A stretch of 64,000 nt of DNA. It comes from Cutaneotrichosporon cavernicola (lineage: Eukaryota; Basidiomycota; Tremellomycetes; Trichosporonales; Trichosporonaceae). Each line of letters opens with the position of its first letter. Position 1 is the first letter of the stretch. Below, piece after piece: positions 10,369-21,194 of this stretch. The DNA lies in assembly GCF_030864355.1 (NCBI RefSeq), contig NC_083400.1, positions 449,001 through 513,000 on the forward strand, given 5' to 3'. The position numbers were made by a program, and so were the translations under genes. The notes under the pieces are model-generated. The model was not told where the DNA came from. It searched no databases and was given only the letters and a program-made list of their open reading frames with translations.

Positions 10369-13300
10369 CTAGACCCACAGGTGCTCCGCAGTGGTAATCA
10401 CAATCGCGCGCGCCTCCCACGCGTCCGTCGCGTGCACCGGCGGCACGAGCCGAGATGATGGCAGACCAGTGCGCCGCTTAACCCACCCCGCGGCGACAAG
10501 TGCTTGGAGCACGTCCGACAACTCCATCCGGTCCAGTACCGTGGCGAGGCGCTGGCGAAGGTCGTGTTCAGTTAGGCCAGGACGCACGATTAGCTGGCCG
10601 AGCACAGCCTTCATGCAACGGTCCCACTCAAGCGGGATAACGTCGCCCCAGATGTCGACCCAGCGACGCGCAACGCACTCGACGCGTGGACACTGGTCGG
10701 GCCCGAAGAATTTGTCGCCCGGCTTGATGCGCGTCGTCCACCCGCCCCAGAACTCGCGCGCAACCACGTGCGCGTTGTCATATCCTGCCCAGAAGATACG
10801 CGGGTTGTCCTCAGCAGCCAGTGCGGCAAAGGCGCCGTCGATCTGGCTGACCGAAAGGCCCGTCTCGAGCTTGAGCCCGCCGGCCGTGATTCCGTCGGCG
10901 CTGGCAGCGACGATGGCGTCCATAACGCGCTGGACATGCTCCTGAGGGCCCGGCTTCACCAACCAAGGCGTCAACGGCGGGATTTCGAGAGGCGCCGGGG
11001 GAGACGGGAACCGTACAGCGTCCATCGACCCTCCGATCCGCTTAACGCGCATGTCCCACTCGAACGAGGCGTCGGCTGATGTCAGCTCAATCGGACATCT
11101 TCAGCTCACTCAGTGAACGCGTGTTGTATGCCAGCCGTTCCATGCCCAGAGCTGGCACCTCGTCCGCGTTGATGTCGATATCGAGCTGGCGTCAGCTGGA
11201 TTCAGAAAAGGAAGCTCACCTCGTGGTTCGACACCATCTGCATGAACGTGGCCAGGTCGCCCGGGTGGCCCACCAAGGGCCACGTCATCTCGCCCTCCTC
11301 GAGCCTGGCCTGCATGCCACGGACCTGGCTCGGCACCTCGGGCGGCACAAAGCCCTCGGCTGTGTACAGCCAGCCGTTCGCGTACCCATACATGCGACCG
11401 GGCGTCTTCATCGAGTTGATGTTCTTGTTGAGCATGCCCTCGTTGACGAGGGCTGCGATCTGGGGCTCGTATTCGTCCTTGTAGTAGTTGCTCAGCAGCT
11501 GTGACGCAGCCTGCATATTGTACACAGCGTTAGGCGTGGACACGACCATCTGCGTGAGTTAGCTCCACAACACGTTGGATAACTCACCTTTATCGCGGCG
11601 CGGATGATTGAGGTCGTGCGGTCCACGGCCGAGTCAGGCTGCTGGCATGCGCGCGGCTCCTCCTCAACCACACTCGCGAGGCTGATGTTGTGTAACTTGC
11701 TCTCCTCGCTACCAGGTATATCGAGGATCTGGTCGAACGACGTGTTTGTCGCCTTGAGGTACTCCCACTCGTAGCTCTTGATGAGCTCCTTGGAGTCGCT
11801 GGGAAGCTCGGGTGCCTTGCCTTTGCCAGGTGGTGGAGCGGAAGACACCGGTAAACGTAGTAGCGCCTTGTTGATCTTGGTGCGCACAAAGTCGACATAG
11901 AGCTTCAGGTTGAAGTGGGTGATACTGCCGGGGTTGGGGTCCGGAAGAACGTCGCTGCCTTTGAACTCGTCAAGGATGTTGGCCACGGCATCCTCGAGCC
12001 GCTGGTAGTACGCCGCCTTGCCAGGAGGCTCGAGCAGCTTCTTGACCTTGGCGCGGAGAACCTGATCACCGATCATCGGGAAGATCTCCTTCATTGCTGC
12101 ACGACCGCGCTGCTGAGTGCCACGGGCGCGAGCGCGAATGACGGCTTCACAGTCAAGGATGAGCTCCTCCTCTTCCTTTGTCCAGTGATGGCGGTATCGT
12201 CGGCCCTTCTCCTTCTCAACCTTGGGCAAGACCATCGGCTTGTAGTCCTTGGGCTTGGGCGGCCGCCCGCGACTCCGGCTAGGCTTGATGTGGTTGGTGC
12301 TGGCGCGAGTGAGACCGGGGTTGCGTCGAGGTGGAAGCTGGAAGCCGTTCTTGACGCGCACAAAGGATTCCATGATCGTAACGAGCTCTTGGTCACTGGT
12401 GATTTCACCAAGACGAGTCATCGGACGGTTACGAACAATGTAGTCGAGGAGCTCCTGGGTGACTTCGACGCCAACCTTGGCGGCAGCAGACTGCACACGC
12501 TGCTCATACACCTGGCGGGCGGCGCGGATGCGGTTCGCAAGTTCCTCGCGAATAGCGGCCTTCTCGATGTTGCGCTCCGAGCGCGTGTAGGTAGTTGTGG
12601 CCCGCGGGGTAGCCGGCCGGATCGGCCTCTCACCTGCCGCCATCAGTCGACCCCGACGCGCCAGGTAGGTCTCAACGTCCGAAGGCGTGATAGCCAGGTC
12701 GTACGCCAGTTTAGCCACCTCTTCCTTCGTCTTGACAGTACGAACACCGCGGTTGTCGATAGTCGCGTTGAGAGCCCGGCGCTGCCCGTCAAGAAGCTTG
12801 AGCTCGTCCTTCCACCTCCGCTTGGACAACAGTGCAGCACTCAGATTGACGGTCATGTCGAGGACACCGGTGACGACGGGTGCAAAAGGGAATGCAGGTA
12901 CGTCGATACGAGTAAGGTGTGGCGTGTTAGCCTGGTGCGCGGCGTCCTTGATCATTCCCCACAGCTTCTCAGCTTGCTCCTCGTCGTGTGCAGGCATGAA
13001 GCCGAGAAGAGGAAGCGAAGCGTTCGCGACGTGGTACACTGGTGCGACATCGTGGAGGATGAAGTATGGTGCGGCAGTGGCGTCAGGTGCGCGCTCGTAC
13101 GTTCGAGGGTGGTCCCCATTGACCTCGTCCAGCCGAACAGTGGCCACTCCCTCGTCACAAGGCTGTAGAGGCGTGAGGATCTGGAGGAACGACAGCATCG
13201 AGAATAACGTGCGAACGCTGTTGACCTTGGCGTTGTGCCACGACCGCCCGCTCATATTGGCGCGCTCAGCGATGTCCTGAGGTAAGTCCTTGAGTCTAAT

Positions 13301-16300
13301 GTCGAGGTTCCCAGGCACTTGGGTCCACTGATACAACTCCTCATCCCACTTCTCGACGCGCACGATCCGGAGCCAGTCGCGTATGTGCAGCTCCTCGAAC
13401 ACGAGGGGCATGGCGAAAAGTCGTGGCGTCATGGACACTAAACTTGGCGCGTCCACATGGGCCGCCTCGGAGGAGAGAACCTTGAGGATGGCCTTGTGGA
13501 GCGCTTTGGTGCGGAGGTTGCGGCCGGTGAGGTAGCCGTACAAGTGTGCGCCCATTCCAGGTTCGCTGAGGAACGCCTCACGCTGAGTAAGGGGAGCCTT
13601 GCTCGGAGACTCGGTCTTGTCGTCGAGGTCGGCCGCCGAGAGGATGCTCGCGCGGCTCGGCTTCTTGTACATAGAGTACTGTAAGGCGACTCTGGACCTC
13701 GCAACTGGCTGAGGCGTCGACGGCTGCGAGCCAACAGTGTTCGCGAGCGAGTGGATGTAGGTGCTGACCGCAACCTCTGGCGTGCCGTCCGCAAACACGA
13801 TCGTCTGTTTGACCCAGCGGCCGGTCGTGGTGGGCATGTTGGTGATACGCTCCTTAATGCGGCCGTCGTTAACCAAGATGCCGAGCACGCGCTTGAAGAC
13901 CTTGCGGTCCATACCTGCAGGAACGACGGGAGCGAAAGGGTGGTCGGTGCCGGCCCACTTGTTGACCCAGTCCTTGTGCTCGTGATACAGTTTGTTGTCG
14001 GTCATGACGCCACCGCTGTCGATGAGACACTGGAGGAGCTCTTGTATCCTGCGCAGGGTGGCGACGTCAACACGGGTAAGGCGGCCCACTGGCTGCGGTT
14101 TCCTCTCGTGCTCATCAACCGCCACGAGGTCTGGCGTTGCTTCGATGCGGGCAGCAGGGGTAGCAATGTCGACGCCGGCAGGCGCAGCAGGGTTCAACGG
14201 TCCAGTCGGAGTAGCCTGGGCCTCTGTTAGTTCGGGACCCTCTCCGTCGGGAGCTGGTGTTATTGCGGCTGGAAGCTCTGCCGTTTCGGCAGCAAACGCA
14301 GCGCCTTGAGGGCCAGCAAATGCAGGCGCCGGCTCCTGGCCAGACAGTGCGTCAACGTCTATAGCATTGGGTGGTGTTGCAGCGGCAGCTCTGCTGGCCC
14401 GAGTAGAGCGTCTGGGCCCCTTGGCAGTCTCGGCCTCAACAGCCACGCTCTTATCAGCAGCATGAATGAGAGCCTTCTTGCCGCGGCGCGGCTTGGGTGG
14501 CGACTTCGCCTGAGGAGCGGGGACAGCTGCTTGAGAGACGGTGACGTCGATCGTAACGGCAGTGGACACTGCCGTCTGGTCCGAAGCGCTGGGTACTTCG
14601 ATAGTTTCGGTCGGGCCTGTTGCTATTCCAGCGGGTTCGGAGGCCATCGCGACGTCAAGCAAGGCCCCAGCGACAGCCGCGTCTGCCTCGGCCGACGGAC
14701 CAACGCCAACATGGACAGATTTGGGTTCCCGAACCAGTCCAACTGCGATCTCCATCGCGTCTGGGTCGATCGCGTCTTGTTCCGCAATGAGCTCGTCTAT
14801 CTCGGCGCCTTCCTCCGGCTCGAAGTCAGGTGGTAATTCGGCCAGTGACTTCCTCATGGCAGCTTTTCTACGAGGCCGCTTTGAAGGCCCTGTCTCGTCT
14901 TCTGCTGGTATGCCCTCGGCCAGCACCTCGCCTTCCTCACCCTCGTCCTCACCCTCGTCCTCACCCTCGCCGGCCTTGCGCTTCTTCCCCTTGGGTGGGG
15001 CTTTACCTTTCGGCTTGGCCTTGCCTTTGCCGCGCTTCGCCGGGCCATAATGCTCAGGCGAGAGGCCGGCCGCTATCGCCTCTTCCGTGAGTGTCGGAGG
15101 CTCGCCAACGCCGGAATAGCCCTTGGGTGGGAGGCAGAGTACCCCGGCCTCCTTCACATAGATGAGTAACGGAGGAAGAGCCGGGGTTAACTTCAAGTCA
15201 CCAAGGATCATGCGGTTGCGCGTGCCGTCCTCGTTGACGACGTATACGTATTTGCGCGGCCGCCCACGCTCCTGCACGTCGTTGTCGTACTTCGGCTGGC
15301 GGGGTGGTGCTTCGCGTTTCTGTTTCTTCTTCGGGACGGGGGCCGGGGACGCGGCGCGTTCGCTCTCTCCCTCCTGCTCCGGGGCAGCTTCCTCATCGTC
15401 CTCGGCGGCAGCCGCACGGGAACGCGTGGAGGCACGCGGTTTCCTCTTCCCGAGAGCCGGGGCTGGCGATTCTGACACCGTGGCCGACTTCCGCGGACCA
15501 CGCTTGCGGCCTGCTCCACCGGAGTACGCGGATCCGACTGGTATTATACCAGCCGACAACGTCTCAATAGCCTTGTTGAGCTGGGTGCCGTTCTCGATGA
15601 ACTTGCGGAACGAGACATCCGCCCAGTGTCCAGCAGCTGGTGGTATTGGTGGAGGGGTAACGACAATGCCCAGATGTGCCATGTGCCTGACGTAGTTGTC
15701 GATAGAGAAGAGGCGCAGGCGACGCTCCCGCTGGACCGACTCTATCACGCAGCGGATGGCCTTGTGCTTGAGATGTGGGGCGAGGAAGACGAGGTCGATA
15801 CGATTGATGATATGTTCGAGGGTACGGCGGAAGATACCGCTCAGGCTGACGTAGAGGTCCTGCAATGTGCGGCCCTGCGGTCCAGACCTGTGGATCGAGT
15901 TGATGACCTGAGACTCGAGGCTGGCCGTCGCAATGGCACCCCCGTGGAAGTGGAACGACTCAGCGTACTCAGTCGCTGATGTTAGCTCTCCGGTAGAATT
16001 TCACAGCTCACCGATCATGGGCACCTCCTCGATCACCTGGATCTCCTCTACCTTCGCTGGCGGAACGTAGTCGGGGTTGAATTTTGTGAGGCGAAGACAC
16101 GCACGTAGCGCGTTGCCTATGTCGACATACTCGACGATGCCCTCGTCGACCATCAGCGCAATATGGCGCTGCAGCTGACGGCGGTGGCGGTTCTTGTACC
16201 CCTGCGTGGGCCATCCAAGAACTTGGAGCAAGTGGTGGTTTCCAAGAAGATGATTCTTGAGTCCGGGGTGGTCAAGCACACGGATAAGGCGTTCGCGGGG

Positions 16301-17159
16301 TATATGTCCTGCGCCGAGCTCCATCTCCGAGAACGGCGCAAAGTTGAACCCAAGGTTCTCCACCTCGCCATCCTCCTCCGGCACGGCGGCGTCCTCGCCA
16401 TCCTCCTCCTTGTGCTCCTCCTTGACTTCTGGTTCCTGGCTACTCTTGCGCATGTGAGCCCTGTAGTTGGGGTTCTGATCGAGGAACTTGCGGAAGACTA
16501 AGATGGACGTGTTGGCGCCGTGAAGGCTGGCGGGGATTTTTGCACACAGCCCGAGTTGCACTAGAACACGGATGTAGTGGAACACGCTCTTCTGGTTAGT
16601 CTGGGTGAGGGGTCCGAGCTCGAGTGCCGAGATACCCTTCTCACGCGACCGCGCCGAGAGTTGGAGGTAGGTGAAGATCATGGGGGTGATACGAGGTATC
16701 TGGAGTCAGCGGTACGAACGGGCGCGACAGCGCAATGATTGGGGGGACGTGGAGGAAGGTCGGCGTTGAGTTACGCACACGCTGGCGCGAGCCTGTAAGG
16801 CGATAGTACACCTCGTCGTCCACACACCGCATCCGCACGCGATCGGGATATCGCTCCGTCAGAGCGCGGAGGTCTGCCGTCTTCACGGGAGGGTCGGCGC
16901 CATCATCCTCGCCGAGGAAGGTGAGGAGATCGGTGCCCTCCGGAGTCGGGAAGGGGTTGGGGTCGGTGAGCGCATGTTCGGCCACGACGACCTGCACGAG
17001 CTTGTGCGAGGCAATGTGCGGCCAGAGGTGTGCAAAGTACGCGTCGTCGACCTTTGGATCGAGGGTGACCAGGTGCTTCTGAACGACCAGCGGGTCGGCA
17101 CCTAGAGTCAGCGTTCCTTCTTCCGCTTCCGCATCCACCCGCCTGTCCGTGTTCATCAT
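10369..17159 (-). CDS. TFC3: TFIIIC large subunit (tau138/TFC3), B-block binding
   Basis: TFIIIC recognises the B box of tRNA genes and recruits TFIIIB for RNA polymerase III. The start is one of the tandem ATGs at 17159/17156. Joined exons give roughly 2,100 residues. After intron 1, ITPMIFTYLQLSARSREKGI begins the B-block winged helix, continuing with QKSVFHYIRVLVQLGLCAKI. A very long central exon (about 11.6-15.98 kb) carries disordered Ala/Pro/Lys-rich sequence around 14.2-15.5 kb and then a conserved region with HHWTKEEEELILDCEAVIRA, typical of Tfc3/GTF3C1. Further introns lie near 15.98-16.01 kb, 11.54-11.60 kb, 11.19-11.22 kb and 11.08-11.12 kb, each with CTAAC/CTGAC branch motifs. The 3' exon ends with ITTAEHLWV. 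Long antisense frames inside are shadows. Confidence 0.9.
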
Positions 17160-17337
17160 TTGCTCTCCGAAACCTTCGGCCACACGCCCATTAGGTCCTT
17201 GCGACGCGCTTCGGGCCCCGACGCCTCCCAGCAGAGACAATGTCTAAAGCCCAGCTCCTTCTCATCATTCCCGCTTCCTCTAGCCGTGACCACGCCCCCA
17301 CGTTGGCCCGTCCACCCACCCCGCTCCTTTCCGCACC

Positions 17338-17869
17338 ATGAAGGGCAGGCGCGTCAACATCAACATTGCTGGCCAGCCTCCACCGCCTGTCCTTTCATCC
17401 GACGTTCGAACCTTTCGCCCAGACTGCGCGCGCGGACTTTTGCGACGCGTCCGAAACCAAACTCACCCAGCACACCCTCGACGACGACGTAGTCGATGAC
17501 TGCCTCGAGGAGCTCGTGAATCCTCATGCGGTCATTCAGAGCTTGATGGAGGCGAGTGTAGAGAAGCTGGAGGTGGTGGGGGAAGGTGGGAGAGAGCTGG
17601 GCGAGGGGTGGGTAGAAGTTGTGTGGAGAGAATCGAAACAGTGGCGAGCGAGGGAGCGGAATTTTGATCCCGTCTGGCGACAGTTCGATCCGCGTGGATG
17701 GCCAATTACATTTGGTTTCCAGTCACATGCCACTGTCTATTTGGGTGTGGCTTTGAGGTGGCACGATACCCGATATGCATCCACTTGGATCTTTCGTACC
17801 AATGCAGCTATCAGTGAGCCGCATACAGCTGGCTGCCTTGAATCCCTATACTCATGTGCACACTCGTAA
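17338..17869 (+). CDS. Hypothetical protein (tentative gene model)
   Basis: I do not recognise this gene. An ATG at 17338 in good context (CACCATGAAG) opens MKGRRVNINIAGQPPPP. Splicing a 34-nt candidate intron (donor GTCCTT, acceptor TTTCGCCCAG) joins it in frame to a coding-like segment containing LDDDVVDDCLEELVNPHAVI and SLMEASVEKLEVVGE, running to a stop at 17869. The donor is weak and the C-terminal third looks less protein-like, so another exon boundary is possible. It is divergent from TFC3 with 178 nt between start codons. It could also be a decayed gene. Confidence 0.35.
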
Positions 17870-17999
17870 TCCAGTCCTTCTCATGCTTAACACCAACCAC
17901 GTACTCGCCATCCCAAGACCCAACCCCAAAAATGACTGGCTGGCTGGCCCTTTCCGCTCCGTACTCACTGCTCTTTGACCGGCTACTCTTGAATCCTAA

Positions 18000-18307
18000 G
18001 CAGCTTCTAATGAGCAACCAAGACCTTGCCTAACTCTAAATTCAACCGGGCCCACCAGTGACCTCTAATCCTCACTATCTGAAGCTACTAGAGGCCACGG
18101 GCACCTCTAATTCCCAAATAGATATCGAATAGATACTAGAGGCCATGGGCACCTCTAATTCCCAAATAGATATCGAATAGATACTAGAGGCCATGGGCAC
18201 CTCTAATTCCCAAATAGATAACTAATCAGACCAGAGAAGCAACCTTAGACCGAACCAGGGCGGAACACACACTGGAGTCAGCGGATACCAACTGGGGCCA
18301 GCCAGCC
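18000..18307 (-). ncRNA. Candidate unidentified small RNA locus
   Basis: This is a hypothesis. The block at 18325-18392 matches the upstream region of the U2 snRNA gene in this window. In U2 the conserved block starts 18 nt upstream of the RNA 5' end; the same spacing here puts a minus-strand 5' end near 18307. The predicted transcript would begin in the GC-rich stretch 18283-18307 and run through the hairpin repeats. Weak U2-like words occur (CTCTGGTCTGATTAG at 18222-18236 minus, 12 of 15 matching U2, and AGTATCTATTC in the repeat), so it may instead be a rearranged U2 relative. The 3' end is unknown. Confidence 0.3.
18086..18220. repeat. 48-bp tandem repeat, 2.8 copies
   Basis: Three copies start at 18086, 18134 and 18182, exactly 48 nt apart; the third is complete to about position 39 of the unit. 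The second and third copies are identical over that length and the first differs by at least one base (GGCCACGGG versus GGCCATGGG). Each unit contains TAGAGG and CCTCTA arms separated by 9-10 nt, so a transcript of either strand would form three successive 6-bp hairpins. The array lies downstream, in minus orientation, of an snRNA-type upstream element. Confidence 0.9.
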
Positions 18308-18324
18308 GCTCTCTAGCTTTCTGG

Positions 18325-18392
18325 GACGTACTGAAAGTTACACTGATGTGGGTCTGGCGTTTCGGGATTTGCCTTGGAGCCAGCTTTGTGGC
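18325..18392 (-). promoter_or_regulatory. snRNA-type upstream element, copy 2
   Basis: Positions 18325-18369 match 34368-34412, upstream of U2, at 39 of 45 ungapped positions. After a further short stretch and a single 1-nt gap the identical word AGCTTTGTGGC follows in both (18382 and 34424). The shared core includes TTACACT, ATGTGGGT and GTTTCGGGATT. No protein-coding reason explains the similarity. Confidence 0.7.
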
Positions 18393-18804
18393 CCTCTTTG
18401 CTGAGAGGGTGAGGTGGGAAGGGGATTGAGCCGATGTGTGTGGTGGCGGATGACGGTGTGGTAGCGAGCATAGGTGGGGTGTGAGCGAGGTGAGAGTGTG
18501 TGTGGACGACCTCCACCGGATGGCCTCAACCGATGTTTGGGGGGTGCGGCTACTTCCGGGCGTCAGACCTCTGCGTCAGTAACCCAACTACTCCCCGATC
18601 CGACGCGCAGCACAAGGGAAGAGAGGGAAAGTGCAGAACTGCAGACAAACTCGGAGCTGGGGGGAGCAGAAGCGCACAGCGGCGGTGATGGCATCATTTG
18701 CAGAGCACTATCAGGGTTTGAATTTGAGAATCCACCGGTTAGAGCTGTTAAAAGTAAAATAACGCCGGCGGATGATGCATAAAGTAGGGAATAAACTTTT
18801 CATC

Positions 18805-18890
18805 GGTCTGATCGTATAGTGGTTAGTACACAAGATTCTGAGGCATTTCGACTTGTTCTTGTAGCCTGGGTTCGATTCCCAGTCGGACCT
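18805..18890 (+). tRNA. tRNA-Gln (anticodon CTG) with 14-nt intron
   Basis: The cloverleaf folds by hand. Acceptor GGTCTGA pairs with TCGGACC, with discriminator T at 18890. The D-stem is GTAT/GTAC around AGTGGTTA, the anticodon stem CAAGA/TCTTG, and the T-arm CTGGG-TTCGATT-CCCAG. The anticodon CTG is at 18838-18840. A 14-nt intron (18842-18855) sits at the canonical position one base after the anticodon. A- and B-box equivalents are intact. The U discriminator and GG start match eukaryotic tRNA-Gln. Confidence 0.93.
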
Positions 18891-18894
18891 GATC

Positions 18895-18898
18895 TTTT
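18895..18898 (+). terminator. RNA polymerase III T-run terminator
   Basis: A TTTT run lies 5 nt after the tRNA-Gln discriminator base, the usual minimal Pol III termination signal. Confidence 0.75.
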
Positions 18899-19173
18899 GT
18901 TGTCTGGCTCTTCTGTTTTTAGAGATGAAGGAAGGTGACACGGCGGATCTGCATCAACGCTACCAGGAGAGTGAGTCTCTGCCCCACTCCCAAGAATACC
19001 CGTTTTGTCGAGAGGGTCGATGGGGACCTCCTCACCGGATCACCGTACCGCCGTACTGTCGTTGCTGCTGACACGGCCCGCTAAGAACAGTACCAGTGAC
19101 AGTGAATGAACCAGATCGCTCCAGACCAGCAGCCACTGCGCACAGAACTTGTCACATCCCCTATATTGCTACA

Positions 19174-20349
19174 TTAAACGAGGTCCTGGGTCAAGATGGT
19201 GCGGTAGCGCACCGAGCCGTCCTCGACGGCCTGGATGGCCTTAGCCGCGTCCTTCATAGGCATAAGCTCGATCCAGGGCTTGACCTTCTGCTCCGCCGCG
19301 ATCTCGAGCATACGGAGCGCCTCGGTACGGCACCCGATGTGGCTGGACCCGAGGGCGACTCCGCTGCCAGCCATGCTCTGGGACGTGATGTTCTTGATCC
19401 CCTCCTCAGGCATGCCGACAAACACGAACTTGCACCCGACGTCGAGGCAGGTGAGCAGCTCGTCGATGGGAAGGCTGCTGCTGCTCGCGCAGCAGATGAT
19501 GACGTCGAACTCGCGGAAGTGTCCCTTCTCGAAGCCGGGGTCGGTGGCCACAAAGGCCTTGGCACCCATCTTGAGCGCGTCAGCCTTCTTGGCGTCAGAG
19601 CGGGAGAAGACGGTCACTTCTGCACCGAGGGCGACGCCGAAGAGAACGGCGTAGTGTCCCAGACCTCCGAGGCCGACGACACCGACCTTGGACCCCTTCT
19701 TCACGCCGTTACGGACGAGAGGAGAGAAGACGGTCAGGCCACCACAGAGCATCGAAGCCGCCTCGACCGAGGGGACAGCGTCGGGGATCGGGAAGACGAA
19801 GAGCTCCTGCGCGCGGATGTGGGTGCTGTATCCGCCCTGGTGCTCGGCGCCGCCGGGCCAAAGCGTGTTGTACCCGTGGACGGGGGTAGGGCAGTAGTTC
19901 TCTGCGTGTCAGCGCGAGTGAAGCGAGCGCAGGGAAGCGGGTGTAGTGAACGACGAGCGCTGTGCGGAGTCGAACCTTAAGGATAGGAATGGTAGGGACG
20001 TGGTCAACTCACCGTTGTCGTTCTTGCACCACTTGCAGTCGCCACATGACCCGACCTGCGCGCCAACACCAACCCTGTCGCCAACTTTGACCGAGGTAAC
20101 GTCCTTGCCGATCTCGACGACCTTGCCGACGACCTCGTGACCCGTAACGACAAACTTGGTCTCCCAAGGCCCCCACCCGCCCGAGATGGTGTGGTGGTCA
20201 GACCCGCAAACACCACAGCACTCGACAGCGACAGTGATGCGGTCGTCGGCGAGCGGCTCGAGCTCGTACTCCTTAACTTGGAAGTCGAGGTAATTCTTGG
20301 GGTCGGTGACGGCGTACCCGCGAGCCATGTTATTGGTAGGAGCGGCCAT
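19174..20349 (-). CDS. Zinc-dependent NADP(H) alcohol dehydrogenase, cinnamyl-alcohol type
   Basis: This is a medium-chain dehydrogenase of the ADH6/ADH7 (cinnamyl alcohol dehydrogenase) group, which reduces aldehydes with NADPH in the cytosol. The start ATG is at 20349 (MAAPTNNMARGYAVTDPKNY). The catalytic zinc site shows CCGVCGSDHHTISGGWG and GHEVVG. The structural zinc loop begins CGDCKWCK and continues across a 111-nt intron (19902-20012) into ENYCPTPV. The Rossmann motif is VGLGGLGHYAVLFGVALGA, followed by VFSRSDAKKADA, where Ser/Arg after the second strand suggests NADP rather than NAD. The length of about 354 residues is normal. The physiological substrate cannot be read from sequence. 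Confidence 0.93.
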
Positions 20350-21194
20350 TATTGAGATTGAGAAAACGAACGTAAGAGAGCGATAGAGAGAGGAGAGATG
20401 GACAAGTAGAGAAACAGAGAGTGGAGCAGAAATACGTGTGATGGAGCTGAGTCTCTCGGCAGGCGGGCCGGGTTCCCATCCGCTCCGGGCCGCGCGGCCC
20501 GGCACATCCGAGAGCCACTAGTCGCCGTTCTCTCACCCTCGTTTTCTCTTTCACACGGCTACACACACGTACTCGGGGTGACTTCGCTCATGCTCATTAT
20601 TCTCGACGGCGTGTTCGTCAGCTCCCCAGCGGCTACTTTTCAGATTTGTGGCTTGGTGACGTTGAATGAGTTGTTCGGGACGTCATTGCTCCGAACCGGA
20701 GTAAGGGATCCAGGTCCGTTGCGGCGAAGACCCGATCCGCAGTCCGAGGATTCAGCAGCATTTGGCCGCGGTGTAAGTGTGGATGAATGACGCGCGGCTC
20801 AGAGTCGCTGCGAACAAATTTGGGAGAGCACGTAACCATGCGTTGTAGACTCGGCTGGACCCATTTCCTCACGAGGCTGCATGTCTCCACTCCTTGGATC
20901 TGTTCTAGGCCATTGGGTGGTGGGTTCGCTCGGCCTGATCTGATCGGCCGTGCTAAGTGCGTTGCTCAAGGAGGAGCCCGGTTCAGGTGAGAGATTTAGG
21001 GTGTCACGAAGCTCTGATGGTGAGTAGCGGGGCACATGCACGGCGAAAGATGTAGAGAGCATGGCTGCCGGCGGTAGATATACCTGCACCGTGACCGCAC
21101 GGGACCTCCCCTCCCTTCAACCCAGCCGCCCGAACATCACATGCATGTTACCAATCAACCCCCCCCCCCGCATCCATTCTGGTCCACGTCTATC
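20350..21194. other. Gene-free interval
   Basis: These 845 nt lie between the dehydrogenase start and the dipeptidase stop. A pure C tract of 11 nt lies at 21159-21169. A GC-rich inverted stretch near 20465-20505 (GGCCGGG and CCGCGCGGCCCGG) falls in the dehydrogenase promoter. I see no coding exon or RNA gene. Confidence 0.45.

Noticed and set aside
10609..10937. 108-codon minus-strand frame overlapping the last TFC3 exon
   Set aside because: Same-strand offset frame of the conserved TFC3 C-terminus.
11915..13168. 417-codon plus-strand frame inside TFC3
   Set aside because: Antisense shadow of the long TFC3 exon with no family signature or promoter.
19966..19976. B-box-like word GGTTCGACTCC on the minus strand
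   Set aside because: The flanking bases do not form a T-stem, acceptor or anticodon arm; it lies in the alcohol dehydrogenase intron.
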